A stretch of DNA of 64,000 bases from contig NC_085141.1 of assembly GCF_024139115.2 (NCBI RefSeq), positions 243,589,047 through 243,653,046 on the forward strand. Direction: 5' to 3'. Each line of letters starts with the position of its first letter. Position 1 is the first letter of the stretch. Below, one piece after another: positions 1 to 11,014 of this stretch. The notes under the pieces were generated by a model. The model had not been told where the DNA came from. It searched no databases and saw nothing but the letters and a program-made list of their open reading frames with translations. The position numbers and the translations under genes were made by a program. This DNA is from Armigeres subalbatus. Its lineage: Eukaryota > Arthropoda > Insecta > Diptera > Culicidae.

Positions 1-905
1 GCCATTCTGTCACGCTTTGCGTCATATTGGAGCAGGTCAATGAATTTCAAAAGTCCCTCTAGTTGGTACTGATTGACCACAGAGTCTTGAACAATGGATT
101 CGCTAGAGTGAGGCAAGAATGGGTGTATTATATCTCTGTTGCTGTTGCCCACCGAAATCGACGAAATCAAGGACCGCTCTATCAGCCCACCACCATAGAA
201 CAATCGAACGACCTCAACCCAGATGATGATTCTGCCTTATCAACGCAACAGTGCTCTACCTTGTAGAAAGAACTTAATGACCTGGCCGTACGCTCCCACT
301 CATCAACGTCAACAACACCAAATCGTTGGATATTGAGGGGACTCATGCTTACAGATTCCGTCCTCCCTTGCAATATGTTCTTCAACTTCAACTGTGCAGT
401 TGCCGGGCAAACGGTGGAGAAGGTCGAAAACCAAAACCAGCCAACAACGGGTGGCGGACCAAGATCAACATTGAACACGGTCCAGGCAATGCACCAAACT
501 CCGAATACGCAACTCTAACGTGAAATCTGTGATGCTATACGTCAGTAAAACTTGGTGTGTATTAGCAGAGATCACATAGATTTGTGAGTATTCATCAACC
601 GATGTCAACGTCCATCGAAATCCGATATCAACAGCATCTCCACAATGTGAATAGACGTGGGCCGATCACACACCACGTAAGAGCGGAAAAGAAACCTGCA
701 AGCAAGCGCTGGACAGGAATCCGGCAGAAAATCGTAGCAGAGGCAAACCTAGGATCTCCTAGCGACGAAACCTTAACACAGAAATGAACGAATTAGATAG
801 GAATCAGACTTGGGCTGATGTCAAGGATGGAGATCAGAACACAAGAGTGGGTGTATGAGAATTGGATCCCACTTAATGACTGCCACATGGGTGCTGAGAA
901 GGAAA
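1..905 (+). mobile_element. Degenerate LINE 3' half (RT to C-terminus, family C-like)
   Basis: This stretch parallels, in worn form, the minus-strand LINE at 11.33-13.80 kb. Shared landmarks in order are the segment around 40-180 (the NEFQ.S..V and L..LNHE region of the RT), an AHRNRR..QGPLYQP stretch near 150-185, and CAVAGQTVEKVE near 390-430, which matches SFTVAGQPVENVES in the better copy. After 640 the C-terminal pattern CKQALDWNPAG..SRG is recognisable as CKQALDRNPAENRSRG, and EVDRNLTW as ELDRNQTW near 790-815. Many stops and frameshifts make it a dead relic. The fragment is cut off by the window start. The assignment rests on conserved spacing of these motifs; the clade (RTE or related) cannot be settled by eye. 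Confidence 0.6.
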
Positions 906-2540
906 CCAACCCCGGTGTTTTAAAGCCAATGTAATTTTGATTAGCTATTTTTTTTAAAGAAATAGAGATTTATTTAGATTATTTAAGAACTTGTTTGGAA
1001 GAATGTTTAATTTTTCATAAAACTCCCAATAAGCAAGGTTGTTTTTAGTGTATCGTGCCTTTACTTGAAGTAAGGTTAACGAAAATCTGCAGCCAGACAC
1101 TTGAGAAAACATCTCAGATCGTGTGGGGCTGGGAAGCGCCCAGACAGCAACCGCCGTGCTTGAGCCGAAATGATCCTCCGTACGACTATACAAAAATCCC
1201 TTTAGTCCTTCCGCTAACAAGAAGTAGGGCACTACTGGATAAATATATTGTATAAACATTCATATTTTTTGCTTTATCTAAATATTCTTTGCTATCATTT
1301 TCCATTATAATTTTTAATTTTTCATGAAATAATTGCATTTGGACTTTTTTTTGTTTCCTCGTTATTTTTTTATCCCCCCCCCCCTCGTGTTTGCAATCAC
1401 ATGAATGATACTGCTCGTTCCAGCCTCAATAACTTCAGGATGTAATGATTGATCTGACGAATTTTTAATTGGAAACAGTGGGACCGAATTCCTTGTAGAA
1501 TAGACGCCGCTCCCAGTAGTGCAGCATGGATTTCAAATGTTTCCCTTTCTTGTGTACTAATGGCGATAAAGGAGTATATTTTCTTATTTCAGAAAAAACT
1601 AGTTGAAACTTAGCAGGGGAATATATCGCTGTTCGGCTACATTGAGAGTTGACGTAAAATCAATGTCAGCTTCTCTCCACGAATAGCCTAGATAGCCGTG
1701 TTATGTTGGCAATCGGTTGTCTGTCTATCCGTTCCTACGAATGAATGGATAAGGTGTTCCAATGGAAACTTAACTCCAAACTCCTTCACAGTATTGAGCC
1801 CTTACTGCGCTAACCGGAGCTATGGCCTAGGTGACCTTTTGCTTCTCCGAAATAATCGGCTACTTTTATTCAACTTCAACTTGAGGTTAAATAAGGGTGG
1901 GATTATATGAGCACGTATGAGTATGTTTTCATTTAGTTTTCATCCAATTGTAACCTACATGGATTCGCTTTATGCGGTTTTTTACAGTGTACTCCATGTT
2001 TCGTCTTTGACGTTTTTGATACGATACCCACTTGGTTTCATCGATTCTGTTCACATAAATGTTAAAGTTGTGGCTACAGTTAAGATAGTTCGAATCAATC
2101 TTCAGCATAAAAGAACAGCAACGATTAATTTTTTTCCCAAAGTAGCTTCTACCTAGGTAACCAAGTGATCCTTTTGCTGCTTTCAGTAATGAAAAGGCAA
2201 ATTCTCGATCAATGCTGCGTGCATGTGTAGTTGTTAACAACGCTATTGTTGCTACACTTATCTCTGAACTAAGAACCAGAGATGCATGTGCTGTCCACAA
2301 TTGATGTAACTGGTGGAACCCCCGTCCGAAAATACGTGCCAATGCAATGGATAGGTTCCGCTGATGTATTTTGTTTAGTGCATCCTGGAAACGATTTCTG
2401 AGCAGCCTTCGGAGTGCACTCATAACATTACGTCAATCCACGCCTAATCAGTTCCATCTGACCTGACCTGAGTCCCAGCACCTGACCCTTGTAGCCTGCC
2501 GTGCCCGATTTGATCAGCGGAACAATACGTTTAAAACAAA
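906..2540. other. No convincing gene; one unrecognised ORF and a weak LINE-D-like tail
   Basis: Mostly AT-rich and without a recognisable gene. A C-run lies near 1374-1384. Positions 1065-1110 resemble 60085-60130: both carry an AAGGT.AACG.AAATCTGC.. .CCAGACAC string followed by a GTGTGGGG stretch, so 1040-1256 may be a truncated minus-strand tail of the R1-like LINE seen at the far end of the window. A minus-strand open frame of 164 codons spans 1929-2423; it has no motif I recognise, no partner copy in the window and no clear promoter, so it is recorded but not called as a gene. Confidence 0.4.
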
Positions 2541-3441
2541 TAGGGTAAATGATATATTTTGGACATGTACATATTTTGGACAAGCCTGAGCTTCTTCGAT
2601 CAATTTTAGATAATGTGTAGGAAAATTTTTATCGAAAGTATGATCATTGCATACTTTTACCTCAACTCTAGCGGCTCCCAATAAGAATTCACAAATCAAC
2701 TATTATTTATCTTTAAAATTACTTAAAATGTAAAGCTTTCTACCAAAGTGCCTGCTGGACGCCAGTATGCAGGAGAATATGCATTACAACTCTTCGTAAC
2801 ATGCAACTGAAACACGTTTAAATTGGTTCAAACGGCAATCTTGAGGTCTTGCGGCCAAAGTTTGATTGTAATTGAGATACTAACATATTCCAATCGCTTA
2901 ACATAAACTTGAGACGGATGAAAAAGGAGTGACCAAAATGAAGTTATGTTTTTATGTATCAGACATTTATTGGTCACCCCATGTACAGTACATGGATGAA
3001 CCATTAATTGCCAACTTTCAGGCTGTTTTCAATGATATCGATAAGATTGCGAAACAATGATAATTTCTGGTTTAATCTATGTCAGTTAAGCAAATAAATG
3101 CATTTAAATGAATGTGGATACGTGTAGGTAAGTCATACCATTGAGATCTGTAGGTGGCCATTTTTAAATTAGGAGAAAATGACTCTGTCCAAAATATATG
3201 CATTTTCCATGTCGAAATTATATATTTGATGTCCAAAAAGAAAATATTTCAGTTCGCAGTATATCACAGTTTACACCTAATAAACGTAATTTACTCAAAA
3301 ATTGGGCAATGGAGACACAAGACTAATCATAGGTTATGTATTTGGATGAACCTAGTGGTTTTCAATTGTTTTATACTATTCAATCTCGATATGTTTTCTA
3401 ATGAATGTCCTGCGCTTGTCCAAAATACATCATTTACCCTA
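2541..3441 (+). mobile_element. Element E copy 1, ~0.9 kb, TA-flanked inverted termini
   Basis: The element begins TAGGGTAAATGATATATT and ends with the near reverse complement AATACATCATTTACCCTA, so both ends carry about 26 bp of inverted repeat bounded by TA. A second copy, in opposite orientation and highly similar along its whole length, lies at 15719-16604. The motif GTCCAAAATA recurs at both ends and twice internally. There is no transposase. A plus-strand frame at 3154-3456 gives a 100-residue peptide starting MAIFKLGENDSVQNIC that is also open in copy 2. TA boundaries fit a Tc1/mariner-like non-autonomous element, but the length is unusual for a simple MITE. Confidence 0.75.
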
Positions 3442-3859
3442 GATGTAAATAAATGAAGAGTTGTCAAATTTTCAGAATTCTGATTTAGGGACTTTCCAAC
3501 GGTCGAACTACTTTATGTAACATTTCACTCCCCACACGGAAGAACTATGTATTGACAGTGGTTCCCAATATTTTCGGGGTGACGATCTTCAGCAGTAACT
3601 CGTTCAGTGTGATTTTTTACTTGCATTTGCGAAACCAGCTCCGCTATACGAGTTTTCGTGTCTAATAAAACCAATCTCAAATCGCTATCGATGTTCAATC
3701 TGTTTTTCGCTTTAATCTTTATCTGAAGATGTATTGAAAATCCACTCTCGCATAAGATAGCAGAAGCAAACGGTATTAAAATCTTCATAGCTGGGGACGC
3801 TGGAATACGCTTCGTGTGTTGAACACTGAAACTGGCTCATATTTTTATACCGAATACCG
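3442..3859. other. Spacer without recognisable gene
   Basis: I see no gene or clear repeat here. A minus-strand frame at 3525-3788 (87 codons) has no recognisable motif and no second copy in the window. Confidence 0.4.
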
Positions 3860-4306
3860 GTCTCCCTTCGTGTGGGCAGTGCACGTTGATGATGCTATAG
3901 TTGAAGAAACGGCCTTTAATCCTCAGCTTACATCCTTCCTTTATTCGCTGATCCTTTATTCGTCGCCTAGGTCTTTGCCGATTATATCGAGTCGCATTAT
4001 CTCTTAAATTGTTCGTATTTATTGGTTTTCCAGGCGGCTTATTGGGCCTGCGCAAACCTCCTGTCTCGTCGGAGGGCCGTCGTTGCAGGGCTGTTTAGCG
4101 TCCCACCTAACACCAGGACTTAGGCTTGTGCGCTTTGAGCGGCACACGGTCGCTTTGGTGGGGCCTACTTGCGGATACATGCAGCTTTTTATAGAGGTTT
4201 AACAGGGCCCACTGTCAAACCCCACCACATCCTGAGCAAGCCCCACAACTCGCAGATGGCCTGGGAAGGAATCGTCAAGCCCTTGGACATAGTCCCTGCT
4301 GCCCCC
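3860..4306 (-). pseudogene. LINE A relic: 5' UTR and endonuclease start, internally deleted
   Basis: Read on the minus strand, 4306 down to about 3935 reproduces the 5' end of the LINE A copies at 7.75 kb and 44.78 kb, starting at the GGCAGCAGGGACTATGTCC landmark and running through the RRPNK.PGKPI segment. The sequence then jumps from the PRRRIKD position to KLRIKGRFFNYSIINVHCPHEGRP, omitting roughly 270 bp that encode the first endonuclease motif. At the junction a short string (CGAATAAAGGA) is present twice. It ends abruptly near 3860. It cannot encode an active endonuclease because the N-terminal WNC and QE motifs are gone. Confidence 0.85.
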
Positions 4307-5429
4307 AAAGGCTTCAGATCTACATGCGTAATTATAGATCAATTGGATTGTTTCAAATGTGATACATAGAAAATAATGTGTTCGCAGCATAGGTTCTTGG
4401 GCGTCGAAGAAATTCCTGGAATAAGTCCTTTAGGTGTACATGCGTAACCAAAGATCAATTGAATTGTTTTAAATATGGTACATGCCCTTTGTGATGCATA
4501 GAGTCCCGAGCACCACAAGTTGGACAAAAATTGTTGCTGCAACTTGTTAGTGACTGCATTGTGTGCTGTACGAAAAATGTGTGCTGCTAGGGATAGAATG
4601 TATTCACATTATGGGTTCTTGACCGCCCACGTTAGGTCTACCTCCGGGTATTTCTTGAATGACCCAGAAAAAAAACTTACGTTGGCTCATTCTATTCTAT
4701 ACATTCAAAAGAGCATGTACCATAACAGTTCGATTGATGTTTAGTTACCATGTAGATCTTAAGACCTAACTCCAGGAATTTCTTGGGTAACTGGGAACCT
4801 CTGCATATTTAAAACAGTTTGTTTGATCTAACTGGCGGTCGTGTATAGGATACAAACTTTCTTTTTTTTTTCCTGCAAGAGGCTGTTCGCTAGAAGAAGT
4901 CAGATATCCATGTACAGTAGGTACGTTCTGCTGGGTATGATGCTTCAGCGTAACCTCTCGTGTTGTAGAACATCTAACACGACGGAATGTGGCGAAGGCA
5001 CAAATCTGTCCCCATTTGATTTGATCTGCAAGCATGGTTTCATAGGCTCAAAGAGCACTTCATATGCATCTAGAACAGCTTCTAATTTGGAAAGTTTATA
5101 TGTTTCTTAGCTTCCATTACCAAACAAATACATAACATTGCGGAGAAATTTGTTTAAGAGTAGTTTTTCTATAGAAATTTTCACTGCGCATTCCCCATAG
5201 CAATTGAAAATTCTATCAAACAAAAAACAACCCCGAAATGCATTTTTCCCATCCTCATCGTTGTTGAGCAAATTCCACCGTATCTATCAAGATTTTTATT
5301 TGATGTTCTGATTGAAATTTGCTGTTGGTTGCATGCCTTTCGGAATGTGTACGGCTGAAACATACAGCCGTAATTAATGGAAACCGTTTTATCCCATCGA
5401 ATACTCGAATACGTCGACGCTTTGGTACC
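4307..5429. repeat. Diverged short repeats, no gene
   Basis: Two direct, diverged copies of a ~50-bp string occur at about 4321-4370 and 4437-4486; both contain CATGCGTAA followed by AGATCAATTG. The AGGAATTTCTTGGGTAA string near 4773 is a rough reverse complement of AGAAATTCCTGGAATAAG near 4408. These may be remnants of one palindromic element. No coding motif is recognised in the small open frames. Confidence 0.35.
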
Positions 5430-6030
5430 GTAATCCGGTGGCAAATTGATCTTTTTCAAGTGATTTCGTTAACAAATAATCAAAGGTAGTGCTGATTTTT
5501 GTAGTAAAGTTTATTATCAACAAAATTACTGATGAAACTTTAAATGGAGAACACGCAGCAGGCTGAACATAACCATTGGTAAAAATATAGCAAATCTCAA
5601 TGCATAAGCACCTAAAGCACCAATACACGCAAAAGAAACTTCAGTGAACTCATGAACTAACAAGATAACGGTGTATTTTAAGTCACGGTTTCGGAACAAC
5701 CAGTCACGTTTTCTAGAACGTCCCAGAAAACATGACTGTTGTTCCCAAAAACTGGATTCAAAATACACTTTGAACTTGTTAATTCACTAGTTCATGAATA
5801 CTTTTTTTAGTGTTGGTATATAAATTCTAGGCCACAGTAGTTTATGTATGCTTTCTGTAAGGCTTTAGGTGCCTTGATGTGCAAAAAAATATTGGTACCC
5901 GAATCATTGAAAGATTATAATTTCAACATCATGGATATGCTGCTTAAAAATGACCACAACTTAATACCAAAGATAATTTGCTCCGCTAGCGCAGATCAAT
6001 TTGCCTTCAGACTACGGTATTCGTTTCAAG
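5430..6030. repeat. Old, diverged inverted repeat
   Basis: Minus-strand reading of 5430-5650 and plus-strand reading of 5845-6030 run in parallel. Both contain TTTAGGTGC followed by a T-rich stretch, and both reach GATCAATTTGCC then a GATTACGGTA-like string. The conceptual peptides share DQFA and LRY in the same order (KDQFATGLRYQ and ADQFAFRLRYS). The arms are strongly diverged and could be the two sides of an ancient foldback or a pair of inverted relic ORFs. I could not identify the protein. Confidence 0.35.
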
Positions 6031-6686
6031 CGGACCCACAGTTGTCGAGAGAATAAACATGCACAGCAAGTATTTGGAAGCTCAGTTTACTCTAGTGACA
6101 TGAGGGCACGAGCATCCCTCTTCGGAAACGGACAATTTTATTTATCAATCCGACTGATGATCTTTTCGGGTAAACATTTTTCTTAGCTTCCTGAGAGCAA
6201 TGTTTTGTTGTAAACACTTTCTACCTACAAACTCTTGCGATGACATTAAACACAAAAATAGGAATTGATTTAATTAAACTCAGTGGGTGCACGGCGCCAA
6301 TAAAAAGAAATCATGACTCAAATCTTAATGGCGAATCAATCAATTTTTTCCATTTCCTATTTCAACTTCAAGCCAACAAATTATGTAACTTTGTTTTTGA
6401 GTTTCTTTTCTTCAAGTTTGCAAATCAGCGACTGTATAATTTCTGAAACCTTACTTCCACTGCATACTTGTTCAAATTGCACTTACATAAGCCGCACAAT
6501 AGAACCCATCGGAAACAATGCACAAGTTTTCATCTGAATGCAAATTATTACTTTTTCTCGTGCTCATCATCATTTCCGCCAGCGCGAAACTTTCCCGCTG
6601 ATTTATACACTTCCCTCTAGCAGAGGGGGGCAGAGCAGCTTCATCGCTGCAGGACCGCCCCTGCAGATTCAGTGCATTCCGGAGTA

Positions 6687-6782
6687 ATGAAATTATCCAT
6701 CAGTTCTTCGCTATGGTGCTTTCTACTCGCGTCCAGTCTGCTGCTCGCAGCTCCTGAAATATCACACCGCCTAGGCTTATAA
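6687..6782 (+). CDS. Possible 31-residue peptide resembling a signal sequence
   Basis: A frame starting at the ATG at 6687 reads MKLSISSSLWCFLLASSLLL followed by AAPEISHRLGL and a TAA stop. It has a short N-region with one Lys, a hydrophobic core of about 14 residues and a small-residue AAP site, the layout of a secretory signal peptide. An arthropod-type TCAGT initiator-like string lies about 18 bp upstream (6669-6673). No GT donor is seen before the stop, although a good acceptor-like TTATTTTCACAG follows at 6783-6794. It may be a first-exon remnant or chance. Not recognised; low confidence. Confidence 0.2.
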   Translation: MKLSISSSLWCFLLASSLLLAAPEISHRLGL

Positions 6783-7745
6783 TTATTTTCACAGGCTTTG
6801 GTTTGTTAAAGGTTACGCTCGCCGTTGTACAACCAGCATCATCCTTCTCACTCAACAACAACAGCAACTACGAGAAGACGGTGGCACAAGAGGATTATGA
6901 TTTACGCTTCTTTCCTGCTACATTTCCAAGAATATTTGAAATGCGAGTACGAAGAGCATGGTCAGATTTGCTCTGTGAATTGCACTGTGGGTTTACAAAT
7001 TAAGGTTAAAGTCAAAGTTTGTTTTCAATATTTATTATAATTTATTTTCTTTTGCCCAGAACATCATCATTTGTTGCAGTAGTATTTTAGCTTAGCTTAA
7101 CTTTACCTTTGACTGACTACACATATCTATGGTTGCTGCTCCGCGATTGACCTGAATCAGTGAAATTGCACAAAGCATCAACTGAACTGAACTGAGATTG
7201 ATCAAGCATTCTCAGTGTGCAAGTTTCAGTGACTTAATTGCTCAAATGATCAATAACGGCCACGTCCTTGTATTCAGTTAGAAAGAGGGAAGGAAAATTA
7301 GTACGTGTTTTTTGCTATTTGAAGACCGTGTCTCCACAAAAACCACAGTAAGGATTCTCAGTTAGTCGGTAGGCATCGTTGGATATGGATTCACATTTGT
7401 TATAGATACCCGTTTCTGTTTTGTTATAGATGCCATTTTCGTTTATAATGGATATCTAAAGTGATGAACTAATAGTTTGGCTAAAAACCGCAAAAATGCA
7501 GACATGAAAAATCAGATGAGCCGTAGAAATTCCAAAACTTTGCTACTTCTGGAAAACTTGGTAGCAAGCAAGACGAACATCGCTTGTGTTTTAAAAATCT
7601 TTCAAAAAGAATCAAAACATATGTTTAGGTGTTTTGGCGTTGGACAACGTCTTACCCGAAGGTACTGGGTGTCAAATCAGAACCTAAAATTGGGGACCGG
7701 AGCGAAATCATGTAAGAATTTGAACGTTATTAGCGCCTTCATCTT
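6783..7745. other. Spacer with unrecognised short ORFs
   Basis: Overlapping open frames at 6803-7003 and 6825-7040 and one at 7477-7776 show no known motif; the last runs into the LINE insertion and is therefore fortuitous. The last bases, 7733-7745, are the left target duplication of the next element. Confidence 0.4.
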
Positions 7746-7969
7746 GGGGCAGCAGGGACTTTGTCCAAGGGCTTGACGATCCCTCCCCAGGCCATCTGCG
7801 AGTTGTGGCGCCTGCCTAGGATGTGGTGGGGTTTGACAGTGGGCCCTGTTAAACCTCTATAAAAAGCTGCATGTATCCGCAAGTAGGCTCCGCCAAAGCG
7901 CCCAAGTCCTGGTGTTAGGTGGGACGCTAAACAGACCTGACACGACGGCCCTCCGACGAGACAGGAGGT

Positions 7970-8983
7970 TTGCGCAGGCCCAATAAGTTGCCTGGAAAAC
8001 CAATAATTACGAACAATATAAGAGATAATGCGACTCGATATAATCGGCAAAGACCTAGGCGACGAATAAAGGATCACGATTGGAAGCTTGGGACATGGAA
8101 CTGCAAGTCGCTAGGTTTCGCAGGTTGCGACAGGATGATCTGCGATGTATTACATCCCCGCAACTTCGACGTCGTGGCGCTGCAGGAGATTTGCTGGACA
8201 GGACAGAAAGTGTGGAAAAGCGGGCATCGGGCGGCTACCTTCTACCAAAGCTGTGGCACCACCAACGAGCTGGGAACCGGCTTCATAGTGCTGGGAAAGA
8301 TGCGCCAACGCGTGATTGGGTGGCAGCCAATCAACGCAAGGATGTGCAAGCTGAGGATTAAAGGCCGTTTCTTCAACTATAGCATCATCAACGTGCACTG
8401 CCCACACGAAGGGAGACCCGACGACGAGAAAGAAGCGTTCTACGCACAGCTGGAGCAGACATACGATGGATGCCCACTGCGGGACGTCAAAATCGTCATC
8501 GGTGACATGAATATGTATAGACCGGTCATCGGACCGGATAGTCTGCACACCGTATCGAATGACAACGGCCAACGATGCATAAACTTCGCAGCCTCCCGCG
8601 GAATGGTAGTCCGAAGCACCTTCTTTCCCCGCAAGAATATCCACAAGGCCACATGGAGATCACCTAACCAAGAAACGGAAAACCAAATCGACCACGTTCT
8701 AATCGACGGTAAATTCTTCTCCGATATCACGAACGTCCGCACTTACCGCAGTGCGAATATTGAATCCGACCACTACCTCGTTGCAGTTTGCCTGCGCTCA
8801 AAACTCTCGACGGTGTACAACACGCGTCGAAGTCGGACGCCGCGGCTTAATATTGGGCGGCTACAAGACGGTAGGATAGCCCAAGTATACGCGCAGCAGC
8901 TGGAAGTGGCACTCCCAACGGAAGAGCAGCTAGGCGCAGCGTCTCTTGAAGATGGCTGGAGATATTCGATCCGCCATTGGTAG
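7970..8983 (+). pseudogene. LINE A copy 1 AP endonuclease domain
   Basis: Apurinic-type endonuclease/exonuclease/phosphatase domain of the LINE ORF, which nicks target DNA to prime reverse transcription. Visible motifs: LGTWNCKSLGF (N-terminal Asn), VVALQEICW (catalytic Glu), VKIVIGDMN, ENQIDHVLID and NIESDHYLVAV (the terminal SDH). Compared with copy 2 and family B (GDMNAQVGRE..), copy 1 lacks seven residues straight after GDMN, an in-frame 21-bp deletion beside the active site. There is no ATG in frame upstream of the domain; the open frame begins at a TTG. The frame ends artificially after a 2-bp deletion near 8956, and the reading continues from 8946. Confidence 0.9.
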
Positions 8984-9701
8984 CACCGCAACCGCTGCAC
9001 TTGGCACGGTGCCCCCGGATCGGAGAAACGACTGGTATGACGGCGAATGTGAGCAGTTAGTAGAAGAGAAGAATGCAGCATGGGCGAGATTGCTGCAACA
9101 CCGCACGAGGGCGAATGAGGCACAATATAAACAGACGCGGAACAGACAAAACTCGATTTTCCGGAGGAAAAAGCGTCAGCAGGAAGATCGAGACCGTGAA
9201 GAGACGGAGAAACTGTACCGCACTAATAACAAACGAAAGTTCTATGAGAAGTTGAACCGTTCACGTAAGGGCCACGTGCCACAGCCTGATATGTGCAAGG
9301 ACATAAACGGGAACCTTCTTACGAACGAGCGTGAGGCGATCCAAAGGTGGCAGCAGCACTACGAAGAGCACCTGAATGGCGATGTGGCAGACGAAGATGG
9401 CGGTATGGTGATGGACCTAGGGGAACGCGCGCAGGACATATTTTTACCGGCTCTGGATCTCCAGGAAATCCAGGAGGATATTGGCTGGCTGAAGAACAAC
9501 AAAGCCCCTGGAGTTGACCAACTACCAGGAGAGCTATTTAAACATGGTGGTGAGGCACTGGCTAGAGCGCTGCACTGGGTCATTGCCAAGATTTGGGAGG
9601 AGGAAGTTTTGCCGCAGGAGTGTTCGGAAGATGTCGTGTGTCCCATCTACAAAAAGGTGATAAACTGGATTGTAGCAACTACCGCGCAATCACATTGCTG
9701 A
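8946..9701 (+). pseudogene. LINE A copy 1 linker and start of reverse transcriptase
   Basis: Continues the LINE ORF in the shifted frame: IRSAIGSTATAALGTV, a basic, coiled linker rich in Arg/Glu/Gln, then the RT entry motif LKNNKAPGVDQLPGELFKHGGEAL and the VCPIYKK string. A single base missing near 9656 (one G fewer than copy 2 after the A-run) throws the frame, so the last ~15 codons here are not native. The true reading continues as KGDKLDCSNYRAITLLNAAYK in the next frame. Confidence 0.88.
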
Positions 9702-10168
9702 ACGCCGCCTACAAGGTACTCTCCCAAATTTTATGCCGTCGACTAGCACCAATTGCAAGGGAGTTCGTGGGGCAGTACCAGGCGGGTTTTATGGGCTAAC
9801 GCTCCACCACGGACCAGGTGTTCGCCATTCGCCAAGTACCGCAGAAGTGCCGCGAATACAACGTGCCCACACATCATCTATTCATCAACTTCAAAGCCGC
9901 ATATGATACAATCGATCGGGACCAGCTATGGCAGCTAATGCACGAAAACGGATTTCCAGATAAACTGACACGGTTGATCAAAGCGACGATGGATCGGGTG
10001 ATGTGCGTAGTTCGAGTTTCAGGGGCATTTTTGAGTCCCTTCGAAACCCGCAGAGGGTTACGGCAAGGTGATGGTCTTTCGTGTCTGCTATTCAACATCG
10101 TCTTGGAAGGGGTAATACGAAGATCAGGGATTAACACTAGTGGTACAATTTTCAATAAGTCCGTCTAG
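9656..10168 (+). pseudogene. LINE A copy 1 reverse transcriptase core
   Basis: RT fingers and palm: CSNYRAITLLNAAYKVLSQ, a TAA stop at 9797-9799 where copy 2 has an Arg/Glu-coding GAACGC context, then TTDQVFAIRQV, motif A as FINFKAAYDTID, and motif B as RRGLRQGDGLS. The catalytic Asp of motif A (D in F.D, kept in copy 2 as FIDF) is Asn here. A TAG at 10166-10168 ends the frame immediately before the FGFADD motif. Together these lesions make the copy RT-dead. Confidence 0.88.
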
Positions 10169-10987
10169 CTATTTGGCTTCGCCGACGACATTGATATTAT
10201 GGCACGTAACTTTGAGAAGATGGAGGATGCCTACATCAGACTGAAGAGGGAAGCCAAGCGGATCGGACTAGTCATCAACACGTCGAAGACGAAGTACATG
10301 ATAGGAAGAGGTTCAAGAGAAGACAATGTGAGCCACCCACCGCGAGTTGGCATCGGTGGTGATGAAATCGAGGTGGTAGAAGAATTTGTGTACTTGGGCT
10401 CACTGGTGACTGCCGAAAATGATACCAGCAGAGAAATTCGGAGGCGTATAGTGGCTGGAAATCGTGCATACTTTGGACTCCGCAAGACGCTTCGATCGAA
10501 TAGAGTTCGCCGCCGTACCAAACTGACCATCTACAAAACGCTCATTAGACCGGTAGTCCTCTACGGACACGAGACCTGGACGATGCTCGTGGAGGACCAA
10601 CGCGCACTCGGAGTTTTCGAAAGGAAAGTGCTGCGTACCATCTATAGTGAGGTGCAGATGGCGGACGGTACATGGAGGAGGCGAATGAACCACGAGTTGC
10701 ATCAGCTGTTGGGAGAACCATCCATCGTTCACACCGCGAAAATCGGACGACTGCGGTGGGCCGGGCACGTAGCCAGAATGTCGGACAATAACCCGGTGAA
10801 AATGGTTCTCGACAACGATCCGACGGGCACAAGAAGGCAAGGTGCGCAGCGGGCAAGGTGGGTCGATCAGGTGGAAGATGACTTGCGGACCCTCCGTAGA
10901 CTGCGTGGCTGGCGACGTGTTGCCATGGACCGAGCCGAATGGAGAAGACTCTTACATACCGCACAGGCCACTTCGGCCTTAGTCTGA
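10169..10987 (+). pseudogene. LINE A copy 1 RT motif C and C-terminal domain
   Basis: Opens straight after the TAG and carries the intact catalytic motif C FGFADDIDIMA, followed by the thumb (KRIGLVINTSKTKYMIG, EFVYLGSLVTAENDTS), LTIYKTLIRPVVLYGHETW and the C-terminal basic region WRRRMNHELHQLLGEPSIVH, RLRWAGHVARM, and WRRLLHTAQATSALV before the stop at 10985-10987. Lengths and order match copy 2. No RNase H domain follows. The 3' UTR is only ~14 bp. Confidence 0.9.
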
Positions 10988-11014
10988 ATAAATAATAAAT
11001 GGCGCCTTCATCTT

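Larger units (their letters stand above)
7746..11001 (+). mobile_element. LINE family A, copy 1 (near full length, 13-bp TSD)
   Basis: A ~3.26-kb non-LTR retrotransposon. It is bracketed by the direct repeat GCGCCTTCATCTT at 7733-7745 and 11002-11014, a target-site duplication. The 5' end starts GGGGCAGCAGGGACTTTGTC and the 3' end is a short AATAAATAATAAA tail. Copy 2 (44782-48094) has the same ends and its own 13-bp duplication, so these are the real boundaries. There is a single long coding region: AP endonuclease, linker, reverse transcriptase and C-terminal domain. It is broken by a 2-bp deletion near 8956, a 1-bp deletion near 9656, and stops at 9797-9799 and 10166-10168. Clade not assigned. 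Confidence 0.93.

Noticed and set aside
7477..7776. Plus-strand 99-codon frame
   Set aside because: It crosses the target duplication into LINE A, so the frame is created by the insertion.
8150..8644. Minus-strand 164-codon frame opposite the LINE A endonuclease
   Set aside because: Antisense shadow of the endonuclease, seen at the same place in copy 2.
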